Shown: positions 1 through 11,290 of the stretch, in pieces
Position numbering within the stretch: the first letter of the stretch is position 1
How the letters are laid out: each line of letters begins with the position of its first letter
From: Opisthocomus hoazin
Lineage: Eukaryota; Chordata; Aves; Opisthocomiformes; Opisthocomidae
Direction of reading: 5' to 3'
Assembly (NCBI RefSeq): GCF_030867145.1
Contig: NC_134442.1
Coordinates: forward strand, 1,069,001-1,133,000
Length of the DNA stretch: 64,000 nucleotides
Made by a program: the position numbers and the translations under genes
The notes under the pieces: generated by a model
The model's database searches: none
What the model was told of the DNA's origin: nothing
Seen by the model: only the letters and a program-made list of their open reading frames with translations

Positions 1-419
1 CGTGTTCCTAAACACGCGCTCCTGCACTTCACGTTGGACGTACCCAGCCAATTAACGATCCAAGACCATAAACCCAAACAGAAGGAACAAAGAAAAGCGT
101 GAATTTTAGTGGAAGATTTTTGATTTCTCTTTCAGCTGAACATCAGATGCTTCCGAAAAGGAAACGCTGGGGCAGACAGCCCTGTCACAAGAAACTCACC
201 TCCACAAACAGGAACAGTGACGCCTGCTGGCAAGCTTCTGTCGAATGAGTCGCGTCAGACTGGCGATTACTGGAGAAAACCTGGAACAGAGAGAGGGGAG
301 AAAAACACCTCTGTGTTACCCCAACATCATCCTCTGAAGGAATTGTGTCACATAGGATGCACTCGTTAACTGTCACAGCACGTCACTAGCAGTCACATGT
401 CAGCTCCTCGTTTTATTTC
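1..419. other. Unannotated flank, no gene recognised
   Basis: Ordinary-composition DNA at the window edge. I see no convincing coding exon, RNA gene or repeat. Only a short ORF is open on the minus strand and it resembles nothing I know. Confidence 0.5.
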
Positions 420-1394
420 ATGTTCCTGATTTCTGCGCTGCGTTCCTGTGCACTGCGTGGTGTGCAGCGTGTGCTGCGCTGTGGGATTCACTGCCCTGTC
501 TGCTCTCTGTCGCGTTCCCTGTGCTGTGCTGCTGCATTCTGTGGTACCGACTGCCCTGTGCCCATGGTCTGTGTGACACTGTCAGTGCTGTGCTGGCTGC
601 TGTGCTGTGTGGGGCCCAGGGGGCGGTCCCCCAGCCCCGGGTCCAGACCGCGGATTGGCCGAGACAGCACTGGGCGGAGCCACCAACGGTCACCACCCAC
701 AGCGGGCGGAGCCACCAACAGCCACCAACGGGCACTGCCCCGCGGCAGACAGAGGCCGGCCAGACCCATCGGCACGGCGATGCCCAGGGACGTGGCAGTG
801 CAGGCGCCGGCAGCGGGTGGAACGCGGCGTCCTCAGCTTCCCCGGGGCTGCCTGCGCCTGGCAGAGCCCCCGCAGCCGCCCGGCCCCAGCACCTGTCCCC
901 GCAGGCGATCGCCTGCCCGGGGGTCCGGCGGAGGGGTGCGCGGGGCTGTTCCCGGAGGGGTGACAGCCAGCCGGCCGGCCGGGGTGCCACAGGCAGACGT
1001 GGGGCTCTGCCCGGGGGCTGAGCTGCAGGAGGGGGTGGGCAGGTGGAGGGGTGTCCGGGAGGGACCCCGAGCCATGGAGCTGGGCTCTGCCATCTGCGGC
1101 ACACACAGCCCAGCTCGGCGTGTGGTCGGCCAGCGCGGCAGGGCCAGGAGCCGTCTGTGTGCCGGGAGGAAGGTACAGGGAACGGCTGGGCAGGGGTGGC
1201 AGCAGGTCACTGCTCGGGGCTGTCAGGGGAACACTCCTCACTCTCCCAGGGACCTCGGTGGGATCGGAGGAGGCCCCGGGCATGTGGGTACAGCCCCGGT
1301 CATCCGGCGGGACAGATGGAGAGGGCTTGAAGCGGAAATGGAGGGGTCAGAGGACACCCATGGGAGAGCTGGAGGTGAGCTAAGGGTTGGCACG
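420..1394. other. GC-rich, CpG-island-like block
   Basis: Very GC-rich sequence with frequent CpG. ORFs of 376 codons on the plus strand and about 200-230 codons on the minus strand are open at the same time, which is what high GC produces by chance. The predicted peptides are Pro/Arg/Gly/Ala-rich and match no family I recognise. A direct repeat beginning GGGCGGAGCCACCAAC occurs at 672 and again at 704. It could be a promoter or first exon of a gene lying to the left, but nothing here proves that. Confidence 0.45.
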
Positions 1395-4300
1395 GCGTTG
1401 TTTGGGATGGCGTGTGTTGTGTCCTGTCTTCTGTGTTGTGCGCTGTACCCTCTGCTGTGTGTTGGGTCTGTCGCATGGTATGGAGTTTACTGCATGATAA
1501 GGTATTTATGGTGTGGTCCGGTGTTTTGGATGGTGTGGATGGCATTTTGAATGGTATAGGATGGTATAGGATGGTAAGCCTTGCATGGTGCAGTGTGTGC
1601 ATGTATTGTATGGTATGTATTATGTATTATTGTATTTTGTATGGTATGGTTTTGTATCTGGTATAGTATGTTTTTTTATTTTGTATGGTAGGGTATTTTG
1701 TATTGCAGGTACGGTATGGTCTGTACTGTAAGAATTGTATTCAGTTTTGTACTGCCCGTATGGCACAGCGCTGGGCATGGTATGGGGTGTGGTGCTGTGC
1801 TGCATGCATTACATTTTTTTTGGCGTTAGATTTTGCATTGCGTTTAATGTATGCATGGTGTGGTGTGTACGGCATTGTCTATGTTGTGTATTTTGTACAG
1901 TATGGTGTATTTTGTGTTGTTGGCATTGGGGGTATGGTCTTGGGGATGTGGCATTGGGGTGTATGGTGTTGTCTGGCGTGCAGGGTGTTGTTTGGCATGA
2001 ACGGTGTGCTGTACATCGAAGGGCAAGTTACTTATAGTGTCCTATTGTCTGTGTTGTATGGTGTGGTGTCTGTTGTACTGTATGGTATGTGTTGCATATG
2101 TTGAATGGTATGTATGGTGTCATAGAGTATGTACCGTACTGTATGCATTGTATTGTATCCTATTTATTTTATTTTCTGTATTGCATTCCATCATGTATTT
2201 TCTGCTGTAATTTTATTGTATTGTTTATTTTTTTGTGTAGTGTACTGTGTGTATTGTATGGTCTGGTAGGCATGGTATGGTACTGTGGGTATTGTTTTGT
2301 GTTTTATCTATTGTAGGGCATTGTCTGCATCGTGTTGTATGTTTCTAATTTGTGTTTTATTTTTCTATTGCAATTGTATTTTATTTATTGTATAGTATGC
2401 AGTTGTTCTCTGTGCAGTGTGTTGTCTAACTGTTTCTATTGTATTTATTTTGTATGGTGTGCTTCATTATGCATTGCATTTCTTATTGTATTACATGTAT
2501 GGTGTGTGGAATACAGAACGGTACTGACTGTATGGTATGTGATGTATTGCACGGGGTTTTGTGTAGTACTGGGTCTGGTCTGTTCTGTGTGTTGTGTTGG
2601 GTGTATTGTGTGGGGTTTGATTCTCTTTTGTATTGCATTGTACTGTTTGTATTGTAAGTTTGGTATTCTGTTTTATGGTATGGCATTTCTTTGATTGTAT
2701 GCAATGTATTGAAAGGTGTGGTATTTATTTCTTGTAAGTATTGTCTGCATTGTATGGTTTAATTTTTATTGTATTTTATGTATTTTTTTTGTATTATATT
2801 GTAATGTACGGTATGTAATGTAAAGTATGGTAGTGTATGGTATGGTAATTTATGGTCTGGCATTGTATGGTATGGCATTGTACTGTATTTTGCATTGAAT
2901 TTTATGTATTTGATGTACTATACTGTATTTTATGTGTTTTCTTTAATGTATGTTACGGTATTTATTTTATTGTATGTATTCCATGTATTATTTTGGGTGT
3001 AGTACATGGTATGCTTTTTATTGTATTTAATTTTCTAGTCTACTGGGAACTGTATTGTATGGTATGCATTGTATGGTATGGTATGCATGGTATGGTGTGC
3101 ATTGTATTCTATGTTGTGCATTGTATCGATTGTATTCTATTTTATGGTATGTATTGTATAGCTTGTACAGTGTGTGGGTACTGTATGTTGTGTACACATT
3201 GTATTGTATTGCGCGATGTGTATTGTCTTCTCTATATTGTGTGTTTTGTGCTGTAGGTACTGTAATTTCTTTTCTACTGTATTTTGTATTGTATTGTGTG
3301 CATTTGATAGTATGTAACATATATAGTGTGTGCTATAGTAGGTGTTGTGTTGCTTGTGTTGTATTTTCTATTGAATGTATGTACTCTGTGGCTTTTGCGT
3401 TACGTTGCATTGCATGTACTGTACGTCATGCTATGGCATTATGTTAATGCATGTGTTGTATGGTATGGATTGCGTGTGTGGTGTTGTATGGTATGTACTG
3501 TAGGGCGTGGTGTTGTATTTATTGCGTTGTGCGTACTGTATTTTGAATTGTATTGAATTCTGTATTGTATTGTGGGGTTTTTGTATTGTATTTTATATAC
3601 TGTATTGTATTGTACGGTATTTATTGTATTGTACGTACTGTAATGCATTTTGCGTTGCAATGTGTTTTGCAGTGTGCTTTATGTGTGGCGTGGCTTGGAC
3701 CGTACAGCCTGTAGTGTATGGCTTGCACTGGACTTTGGTTTGTGTTGTATGGCCCTGCAGTATTGCAGACTGTCTTGTACAAGAGTGCAGACAGCAGGTA
3801 CTGCATTCCATCGCAGATCCACTGGGATAAGCGAGACACGGCGGAATGAGTCCCACAGCTGGAGTGCTGCGATGGAGGGCTATAGGCTCCATTGTACGTG
3901 TTGTATTTTGTGTTGTATCGTCTTTTTTGTGTCGTCGTGTTTCTATTGCACTGTGTGTAGCGTGTTTCATACAATATTTTGTGTTATTTTGTATGGTACG
4001 GCATTTACAGTGTTGCATTTTGCAATGTGCTGTGTTTTGTATAGTGAGGGTTGGTAGGATTGTCTGGTATGCACTGCCTGTGTGGTGCGGTTTCTGTGGC
4101 ACGGTTTGTAGGTATGGTAGGCGTGGTCTGGTACTGTATGTTCTACTGTTTGTCTGGTACATATGGTATGGTATGGTATGGTATGGTATTTTGGTTGAGG
4201 GTATGGTATGGCATTGGGTGCGGTACGGTATTGTTTTGTGCGTCTTGCGTTACATTTTGCATTGTATTCCATTCTGCGTTGCATTTGTTGTATGTGTAAG

Positions 4301-4510
4301 GCATGGTATGGTACATACAGTGTTTTGTTTTGTAAGGTGTCGTGTCTTTTGTACTATGCAGTGGGTACGGTGTGATGCTGTGGGTATGGTATGGTACGGT
4401 ATGCCATTGTATGGTCCTTAGGGTAAGCTACGGTATTTAGGGTGTCTATGGTATGTATGGTTTTGTTTGGCGTGTATGGTATTGTATGTGTGGTAGGTAT
4501 GGTATTGTCG
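1395..4510 (+). repeat. Degenerate pentanucleotide array (GTATG/GTATT family), array 1
   Basis: About 3.1 kb made of diverged five-base words such as GTATG, GTATT, GTACT and GTGTT in tandem. The plus strand is strongly T/G-rich and poor in C, so the two strands are very asymmetric. ORFs inside encode Cys/Tyr/Val/Met/Leu-rich peptides (or Thr/Tyr/Asn/Gln-rich ones on the other strand) that simply mirror the repeat, and I do not treat them as genes. A short non-repeat island lies near 3775-3895. The same repeat family returns at 5.1-6.2 kb and, on the opposite strand, inside each 6.88-kb tandem unit. Confidence 0.85.
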
Positions 4511-5094
4511 CAGGAGAAGAGTCAGAGATCACTGAGATCTGAGCTGGCAGCTAATTCATTCAGTTCTAATCAGTACATTTCGGTATGCAAAATATTTAAT
4601 AAATACTGATGGACTGGCGGTCAATACTCTGCTATCATCTGCTACATTGGGAGCAGTACGGGATACAACGACTATTGCGTAAGCTTACTAAGTGTGTCTT
4701 AAATGTCACACGCGTGCATAGAATGTCACTTACTGAGCCACCAGTGTCTGGGGTCAGGTCAGGGACCTCTCAGCCTCGAGGGGTGACCTTGGGAGATCCA
4801 GGGGAGATCACGGCCACGCAGCCAGCTGCTATGGAGGGAGAGCTCAGCGGACTCTGATGACTGCAGATACTTAGGGCGTCAAGTGGTTGATTTGTGGTCA
4901 GATTTTCTGCTGGGTTCATGCAGTTTCGTTCCCTTCTCAGGTAAGTCTCCAGCCAAACCACTTTTTTTGGTTTGGGTGCTGAGCTGTCACTGACCACTCA
5001 CAGAACAGGAGTAACTTTGGCCAGGCCGACTTGCTGAGCACCTGCCTGGACCAGAGTTCAGTTAGGTCAGACAGGAGGAGGGCATCCGTCACAG
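4511..5094. other. Non-repetitive island between pentanucleotide arrays
   Basis: About 590 bp of normal-complexity sequence between two pentanucleotide arrays. Short ORFs only. No known gene, RNA or transposon was recognised. Confidence 0.5.
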
Positions 5095-6212
5095 GTGGGT
5101 GTGGTGTGGTGTGGTGTGGTGTGGTGTGATGTGGTAGGGTAGGGTACGGTATGGCACTGTATGGTATGGCATGGAAATGTGTGGTGCAGCATGGTATGGT
5201 ACAATATGGCATGGCACTGTATGGTATTTTGCTTTGCATTATACGCATTGCATTATAGTTTGCATCGGGCTGTCTGTATTGTACTGTATTGCATTTTGCA
5301 TTGTGTGATATGGCATTTATTGTATTGCATGCATTGTGTGTGTTGTGTTGTACACACTGTATTGTATGGTGTGGCATTTATTGTTTTGTATTGTGTTCTG
5401 TGGCATTCTGAATGTCTTTGTGTTGTATTTTTACTGTATGGTATGTATTCTACCGAGTGTATTGCACTGTGTATCGTATGTATCATATGACGTTATCGTA
5501 TTTATTGTATTGTACGTATTGCATTGTATTGTATTGTATTGTATTGCATTCTTTGTGCTCTTGCATTGTATCTACTGTACTGTATGCACTGTATTTTATG
5601 AACCGTGTGGTATTGTAGGGTATGGTATGTACGTAGCTTACTCTATGTAGTGAATTGTCTGTACTGCACTGATCGTACTGTGTGGTACGTATTTCATGAT
5701 ATGTATTGTATGGTACGGAATGGTATGCTACGTACCGTGTGCTACATGTGGTATGGTGTGTCTTGTACGGCATGTGTGGTAGGTATAGTGTTCTGTATTG
5801 CATGTAATGCATTTTGTGTTGTTTGCACCGCACTGTGAATTTTGTGTTGTTTACTGAAAGACATGGAATGTATTGTATGTGTTGTGTTGTAAGGGATGGT
5901 ATGTATTGTACTGTATCTGTGCATTTTAATGTCCTGTGGGGTATTTTGTTATTATATGTATTATCATACAGTATGTTTTAAATTTGATGCATTCTACTGT
6001 GCATTCTATAGTATTCTGTGCATTGTATTTTGCCTTGCTTTGGTATCGTATTGAAAAAAAGGTACTGTGTTTTGTATTGTTCTGTATTGTCTTGTACATA
6101 CTGTACACCACGTTGTAGGTATTGTATTGCATGTTTTTTTCTTGCATTGCCTTGTATGCATTGTGTGTGTCCTGTCCTATTGTATGGTACAGTATTTATA
6201 ACAGTTTATTCA
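5095..6212 (+). repeat. Degenerate pentanucleotide array (GTATG/GTATT family), array 2
   Basis: The array opens with a nearly pure GTGTG run at about 5098-5130. It then degenerates into GTATG, GTATT and GCATT words as in array 1, with the same T/G strand bias. Near 5940-6060 the pattern loosens and becomes more A/T-rich. There is no credible coding content. Confidence 0.8.
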
Positions 6213-6669
6213 TTCTAGAGTGTTTACTTTTCTAAGGTATTTTGTTTTATTATATGTTGCATGTCGTTTACTGTATGTAGAGTATGCATTGCACTGTACA
6301 GTACATATTGTGTAGTTTTTATTCTTTTGCAGCCATTGTTGGGGCCCCCAAATGAGGATTTTGGCCCTGAAAACGAGGCTTTGCAGGTGAGGACTCTGGA
6401 CTGAGGCACAGGGAACCTTCCCCCGGCTCAGGGCAAGGCTGCGCCAGCCCAGAGCACGCAGGAGGTGGCCACCTCTGCACCGTGGCACGAGTGGCGACTC
6501 GCCGGCTTGGCAGGGTGCGGGGGCCTTTCCGTGCCCGGGGGTGTCTGGGGAGGGAACAGACTGCCTAAGGCGTCTCCCCTCCTCCTCCCCTCGGGGTCTC
6601 TGTGCTCCAGCGGGGCAGCTGGGGCTCTGCTGTAAGGACTCCAGGGGTCAGCGTGAGCTGTGCTGCCGT
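6213..6669 (+). repeat. Mosaic of two arm-derived segments next to truncated acrosin
   Basis: Bases 6213-6345 match 9158-9290 in the same orientation, starting at the same CATTCT. Bases 6345-6669 match about 14405-14730 in the same orientation. Two pieces that lie 5 kb apart inside the left arm are therefore joined here, and the join with acrosin intron 4 is at about 6669. This is where the acrosin copy loses its last exon. Confidence 0.7.
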
Positions 6670-6877
6670 GGGTTTGTGGGTAGAGAGCCAGGCCTCTGGG
6701 ACAAGGGCGGCCCTGGGCAAGGACCTGCATCTGGGAAAGGGGAGGTGAACCCCAAGAGTGGAGGGGACCCAGCAGTGGCAGGCTGACTTGCCAGGCAAAG
6801 CACACGCTGGGGCAGGTTTGGGCGGTTGCCAAAGGGCTGTCTGTGCTGTTGGGGGTGGACTTGTAGCACGCTCCTAC

Positions 6878-8508
6878 CTGGCAGGTGTCGATGCCGCCCT
6901 GCGGATAGCCAGCACACAAGTTGTTGCTGTGGATGGCCCCTCCGTACCAGCGGCTGCTGTTGCAGAGCTTGATATCGATGAGGCGGACCTTGGCCTCCTG
7001 CAGGACATAACTTGGTCCCCCAGCTGTCAGCACAGAAAGGAGTTAACAGCCAGCAGCTCGCTGCCACTTCTCCTCTCCTCCCCCTCCCCTCCACGGCGTC
7101 TGGCTGAAGCCCTGCCCTAGGGCTGGGCTTTGCGTCTCCAGAGGCACTGTGCCGCTGCTGTCTCCCTTCTGTCTTGCTTGGGGTAATGGGCCAGGCCCAC
7201 CTCTCCATCGGCATGCACCCCGCAGCCCGACTCTGGCTTTCGCCTCTGCTGTCAGGAAGCCCACCCCGCCTCCCCAGTGTGCCCAGCCTGCGCTCAGGAC
7301 ACCACTCCCTTTTGGGAACTCACCTCTTGCAGTCGTGGAACCCCAGCCACTGACGTAGCAGCTTATCAGCTGCGACACTCTCAGCCAGGCGTCGGGCACA
7401 CAGGCAAGCTGCACGTAGTAGCCGCACAGGACAGGCTGGTCCAGTTCCAGCAAGGCAATGTCGTTCCTCTGCGTGATGTTGTAGTAGTGCTCGTGAACCA
7501 GTAGCCGCTTAATAGTGCGCACTTGGGTCTCAGGGCCCAGCTGAGTCAAGTGGCTGGCCCCGATCACCACGTGCCACATGGTGATGTGCCTGCAAGGCAG
7601 GTGGAGAGAGGGGTCAGAGGGAGCGCAGCCACGTGCTGCAAGCAGCCCAGCAGTTGCCTGCCTTCTGCTGCACAGGGCAGAGAGGAAGGCAGCGCTACGG
7701 AGGGTGCGACTGCCCTAGCACGCCTTGGGCACAAGGAGTGTCGGGCGGGAGGCTGCTAGGAAGCCGTGGCGTGAGCCCAGCCCTCTCGCGAGCAGTCTCT
7801 CAGCTGGGCTTGGCAGTGCCCAGGCACTGGGCGTGCTGCAAGGAAGCGGGATGGCGCTAGCACGTGCTGCTGTGGAGCGGGCACGTGCTAGTGCTGTGGG
7901 GCTGTTCCCTGGTCCTCCTTACCCGGGCGTGATGAAGCAGTGGGCTGCTGTCAGCACCCACTGTGGGCTGATGAGCGACCCTCCGCAGACATGCGCTATG
8001 CCTCCTATGATGGGCTTCTGGATGCTGACGATCCAGGGCCAGGCCCCTAGCTGGGCATCGGTGCCACCCACGACGCGTGACATGCCGTAGTAAGAATCCA
8101 TGGGCCGGTGCCCGCAGGTCCCTCTGTAAGCAGAAACTGATGAATGTCCTGCTCGGTGGCTTGCTGCTGTTGAGGCTGCAGGTCAGCCCCCTTCCCCCCC
8201 ACCAGGCGCTGCATGGACAGCAGGGCCGCGGAACCCTGTGGGGCATGCGTCCATCTACCCCTGTTTGTGCTTGAGCCCCGTAGGCGAGTTGTGCCAGCGG
8301 CCTGGCTGCTGGCAAGGAACTGAGGCTCCCACATGGCGTTTGGGAAGCTTTGGTGTGGCCAGGGGGAAAAGCGAGCACCCGCCAGTGAAGCCCACAAGGG
8401 CTGCCCCAGCTCCCTCCCACAGCCTCGGGCCACTTACCCACAGTTGTCCCACATGCCGTACGCCGGCCAGCACACGGCCAGCAGGACCAGGACGGGGAGA
8501 AAATTCAT
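6878..8508 (-). pseudogene. ACR: Acrosin copy A, truncated: exons 1-4 only
   Basis: Minus-strand copy of the acrosin gene at 40914-43395. Exons are about 8438-8508 (start codon, signal peptide MNFLPVLVLLAVCW), 7923-8123 (R|VVGG activation site and the catalytic His in TAAHC), 7324-7589 (catalytic Asp in NDIALLEL) and 6878-7023 (ending in DTCQ). Splice sites are canonical and the exons are open. Exon 5, which would carry GDSGGP with the catalytic Ser, is absent: intron 4 runs into unrelated duplicated sequence at about 6669. An Ile replaces Arg in the SQLRSC stretch of copy D. It could be transcribed, but it cannot make an active serine protease. It may still exchange sequence with the intact copy by gene conversion. 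Confidence 0.85.
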
Positions 8509-8622
8509 GGCTGCCAGCGGCACGTGGCAGCTGCAAGAAGCGAGAGCTGGTGGCCAGCAGTGCAGCAGCCGACGTAGTGCCTGCAGCAGTCCCGCTGCCC
8601 AGGGAACCCTTGGCCCCGTGGC

Positions 8623-8630
8623 TGATGTCA
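8623..8630 (-). promoter_or_regulatory. CRE-like site upstream of acrosin copy A
   Basis: TGACATCA on the minus strand, about 115 bp before the start codon. It differs from the CRE consensus TGACGTCA by one base. CREM acts on CRE sites in spermatids, so the motif suits a testis promoter. A single 8-mer is weak evidence, but the same site is kept at the mirror position in the right arm. Confidence 0.3.
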
Positions 8631-9118
8631 CAGAGTGGCTGGTTCCGGGTGCTAGGCACGGTGGATTCTAGGGGGGGGCGGGCAACATGGAGGGTTCCGA
8701 GCAGGAGGGGAGGCAGAAGCTGGGCTCGGACACCCCCAGCAGACCCCCGCTGAATGCTCTGCTTGCGGGACGAGGCTCTGCAGACCTCGTGGCAGGCAGC
8801 AGCGCCTGCCTCCCAGTGCTGCCTGCTAACAGCTAGCCGGGAAAACCAAGTGTGGCACCATAGCCTCTTTGGGAAGTTCACTGCCACCCCGCTCTGCGCA
8901 GCCGCTTGCCACCAGGTCCTTCCCAAAGAAACTGACACCGCAGAACGGAACTACTACAGGCAGTAGGCACCTGGTTGGGGGCTGAAGAGCCAATCTGCTT
9001 ACAGCCGCGGCAGGCAAGCAGGGATGTGCAAGCCAAATCAACCAAGCATAGCCAAGCACTGCCATCCTGTCCTGCACAAAGCACAGCGAAACACAGATGG
9101 AGCACGCTCCACGCTGGC

Positions 9119-9159
9119 TCTGTCATTGCCAAGGGACGGGGTGGGGGTGGCGCTTGGTC
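9119..9159 (+). repeat. 41-bp inverted repeat, left copy
   Basis: A GC-rich 41-bp stretch containing GGACGGGGTGGGGGTGGCGC. It recurs perfectly in inverted orientation at 13056-13096. The pair brackets about 4 kb that includes both blocks of 21-bp satellite. Mirror copies are at 40263-40303 and 36324-36364. Confidence 0.75.
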
Positions 9160-9365
9160 ATTCTCGAGTGTTTAGTTTTCTAAGGTATTTTGTTTTATAA
9201 TATGTTGCATGTCGTTTACTGTATGTAGAGTATGCATTGCTCTGTACAGTACGTATTGTGTAGTTTTTATTGTTTTGCAGCCATTGTGGGTATTGTGGGT
9301 ATGGTAGGTATGGGACTGCGCTATACAGTTTATTATTGTCTGTATTATATTGTACCCCGAATGGG

Positions 9366-9776
9366 ATGGACCTTTTCCAGAACCACCCAATGCTCCTGCA
9401 GACCCTGCAGCCCTGGGTCCAGCAGGAGCTGGAGCAGATCTTTGACAACAGGGGGTTGGAGGCAGCCATGGTGGAAGACACCGTCATGGCCATGTTGACC
9501 AAGATGCCCCCAGCCCCGCTGCCTCCTGAGGAGGGTCTCTGCCTCCCCCGGCAGCCCTGCGACATCCGGCACAGACGAGCTCCTCGGCACCTCATGCACC
9601 GCTGTTGGTGGGCACCTGGCAGCTGCCCCGCTGCTCCCGCTGCCATCCCCACGGAGCAAGAAGAGTCCCAGGAGGAGCCTGGGGAGGCTGTGCCCAGGCC
9701 CTCCACTACCAGCTGGGGCAGGGAACGCCCCCGGGGGGCCACGGCCACCACCAAAGTGGAGCACCAGCAGCTCTGA
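9366..9776 (+). CDS. Orphan ORF with polyA signal, unrecognised family
   Basis: An ORF reading MDLFQNHPMLLQTLQPW and then an acidic, helical stretch (QQELEQIFDNRGLEAAMVED), followed by a Pro/Glu/Arg-rich tail, stopping at 9774-9776. An AATAAA signal at 9911-9916 lies 135 bp after the stop, as in a terminal exon. An acceptor-like TTTTGCAG occurs near 9275-9282, so this may be the last exon of a gene whose 5' part is gone or replaced by pentanucleotide repeat. The antisense 313-codon ORF is longer but has no such 3' signal. The right-arm copy (39397-40056, minus strand) stays open further. I cannot name the family; a loose resemblance to avian Topors-like proteins is only an impression. Confidence 0.35.
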   Translation: MDLFQNHPMLLQTLQPWVQQELEQIFDNRGLEAAMVEDTVMAMLTKMPPAPLPPEEGLCLPRQPCDIRHRRAPRHLMHRCWWAPGSCPAAPAAIPTEQEESQEEPGEAVPRPSTTSWGRERPRGATATTKVEHQQL

Positions 9777-9910
9777 GGACTCTCCAGCCAACAAGAGGCC
9801 AGCACCACACCAGGGACCCTGGAGGGGCCCTCGCCAGACGGCCGAACCAGGACTGGGCCACCAGCTGCGCCACACGCTGGCCCTCAAGGGCTCCCAGATC
9901 CCATTAGCCA

Positions 9911-9916
9911 AATAAA
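9911..9916 (+). terminator. Polyadenylation signal AATAAA of the orphan ORF
   Basis: AATAAA 135 bp after the orphan stop codon. The right-arm equivalent reads AATACA on its minus strand, so the signal differs between arms. Confidence 0.4.
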
Positions 9917-10439
9917 AGAAACGCATGCAAATGACAGAAAAAGTCTCAGTGTTACCAACAGTGCAGATGGCTTTGCTGTCCTCACCCTTTTTAGCTTTTC
10001 TTTTACAGGGAGGGGTGGGATGTGAACGCTGAGGGGTCCTTCTGCGCGTGCCAGGCACTATTTTGTTGTTCTTCCCCAAGGCAAGTGCTGCCCAGCTCCA
10101 GGCCTGCAGCTCTGCACTGGTCCTGGGGCAGATGTCTCCAGCCCGGGGGGCTCCAGGGCCAGTCCGTGCCCCATCGCTCAGCACCCCACGCCTGTCCCCC
10201 TCTTCCCTCACCCTCTGCCCCCACGTCTCGGGGCGCTGCTCCCCGACCAGCCTGCACTGCTGGGCGCAGCCTCGCGACGGTGGCACCCAAAACCCTGCTC
10301 CTGCACAGAGTCACGACGTGGTGCTGCTCTCTGCACCAGCCCAGGGTCGCACCCTGCCCCAGCAGAGCCCCAACAAGTGCAGCCAGGGGAAGCGCAGAGT
10401 CCTGGCCCTGGGGAGGTCACTACCAATAGAGCTTTGGAT

Positions 10440-11290
10440 CCTAAAAAGATGCTTTCTGCTCTGAAAGTGAGGGTTTAAACCCTAACAAGGGAACGGTGTG
10501 CCCTAAAAAAGACTATGGCTAATAAAAGACAGCTTTGGACCCAAAAAAATGAGGATTTTCGCCCTGCAAATAAGGCTCTGGGATCTAAAATGGATGGAGA
10601 GTGTCTACAAATGACGCTTTGGGCCCTGCAAAGGAGGGGAACCTCTTGGTTCCTCTGTTGCCTTATAAAACGAAACACTCCAGTGCAGGCCTAGAGCTGT
10701 AAGAGGGGTTTGGTCCTAGAAGTGAGACTTTGGACTCTCCAAAAAAGAGTTTGGGCCTGAAGCATGGGGCGTTGGGATGTGAAAATAAGGCTTTGGAAAT
10801 GAAAATGAGATGCTGAACCCTCAAATCAGGACTTTTGCCCTCACATGATGTTTTGGTGCCAAAAGCTAGGGCTCTGTATGCTAAAAACAGGTCTTTGGAG
10901 CCTCCAAATGAGGCTTCGGTCATTAAACAAGTGAGGCTTTGTACCCAAAATGAGCAGTTTGGATGCTAAAATGAGGCTTTGGGCCCTCCATCTTGCCGAC
11001 TGGATCCTCTAAATTAGGCTATGGATCCAGATAATGAGGCTTTCGTGCCATGAAAGGAGACTTTAGACCCTACAAATAAGGCTTTGGACTCTAAAAAGGA
11101 GCCCTTTGACACTCAAATCAGACTCTGGGCCTTCAAGAGAATGCTTTGGTCCCTTAATAAGAGTCTGTGAATTGTAAAAGCGAAGCTTACAACTTATCAA
11201 TGAGGGTTTGACCCTGCAAAGGAGGGTTTGGACCCTAAAAAAAGGCTTTGGGCCCTCCAGATGGTGCTATCACCATCGACCTCTTGTAGG
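10440..11290 (+). repeat. Degenerate 21-bp satellite, block 1 (left arm)
   Basis: Tandem, highly diverged units of about 20-21 bp built on AAAATGAGGCTTTGGACCC. A3-5 runs and T3 runs alternate, separated by 6-7 GC-richer bases. Indels and substitutions are frequent, so the register is loose. ORFs across it are short and not credible as genes. Confidence 0.75.

Noticed and set aside
420-1550. 376-codon plus-strand ORF
   Set aside because: GC-rich sequence opens several frames at once; the C-terminal part runs into pentanucleotide repeat and no domain is visible.
1412-4421. Many ORFs of 60-190 codons in the pentanucleotide arrays
   Set aside because: They are Cys/Tyr/Val/Met-rich or Thr/Tyr/Asn-rich translations of GTATG-type words, present in several frames at once, without splice or promoter context.
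9345-10286. 313-codon minus-strand ORF, mirrored at 39136-40077
   Set aside because: It lies antisense to the orphan ORF that has its own stop and polyA signal, and its composition looks like a GC-driven shadow frame.
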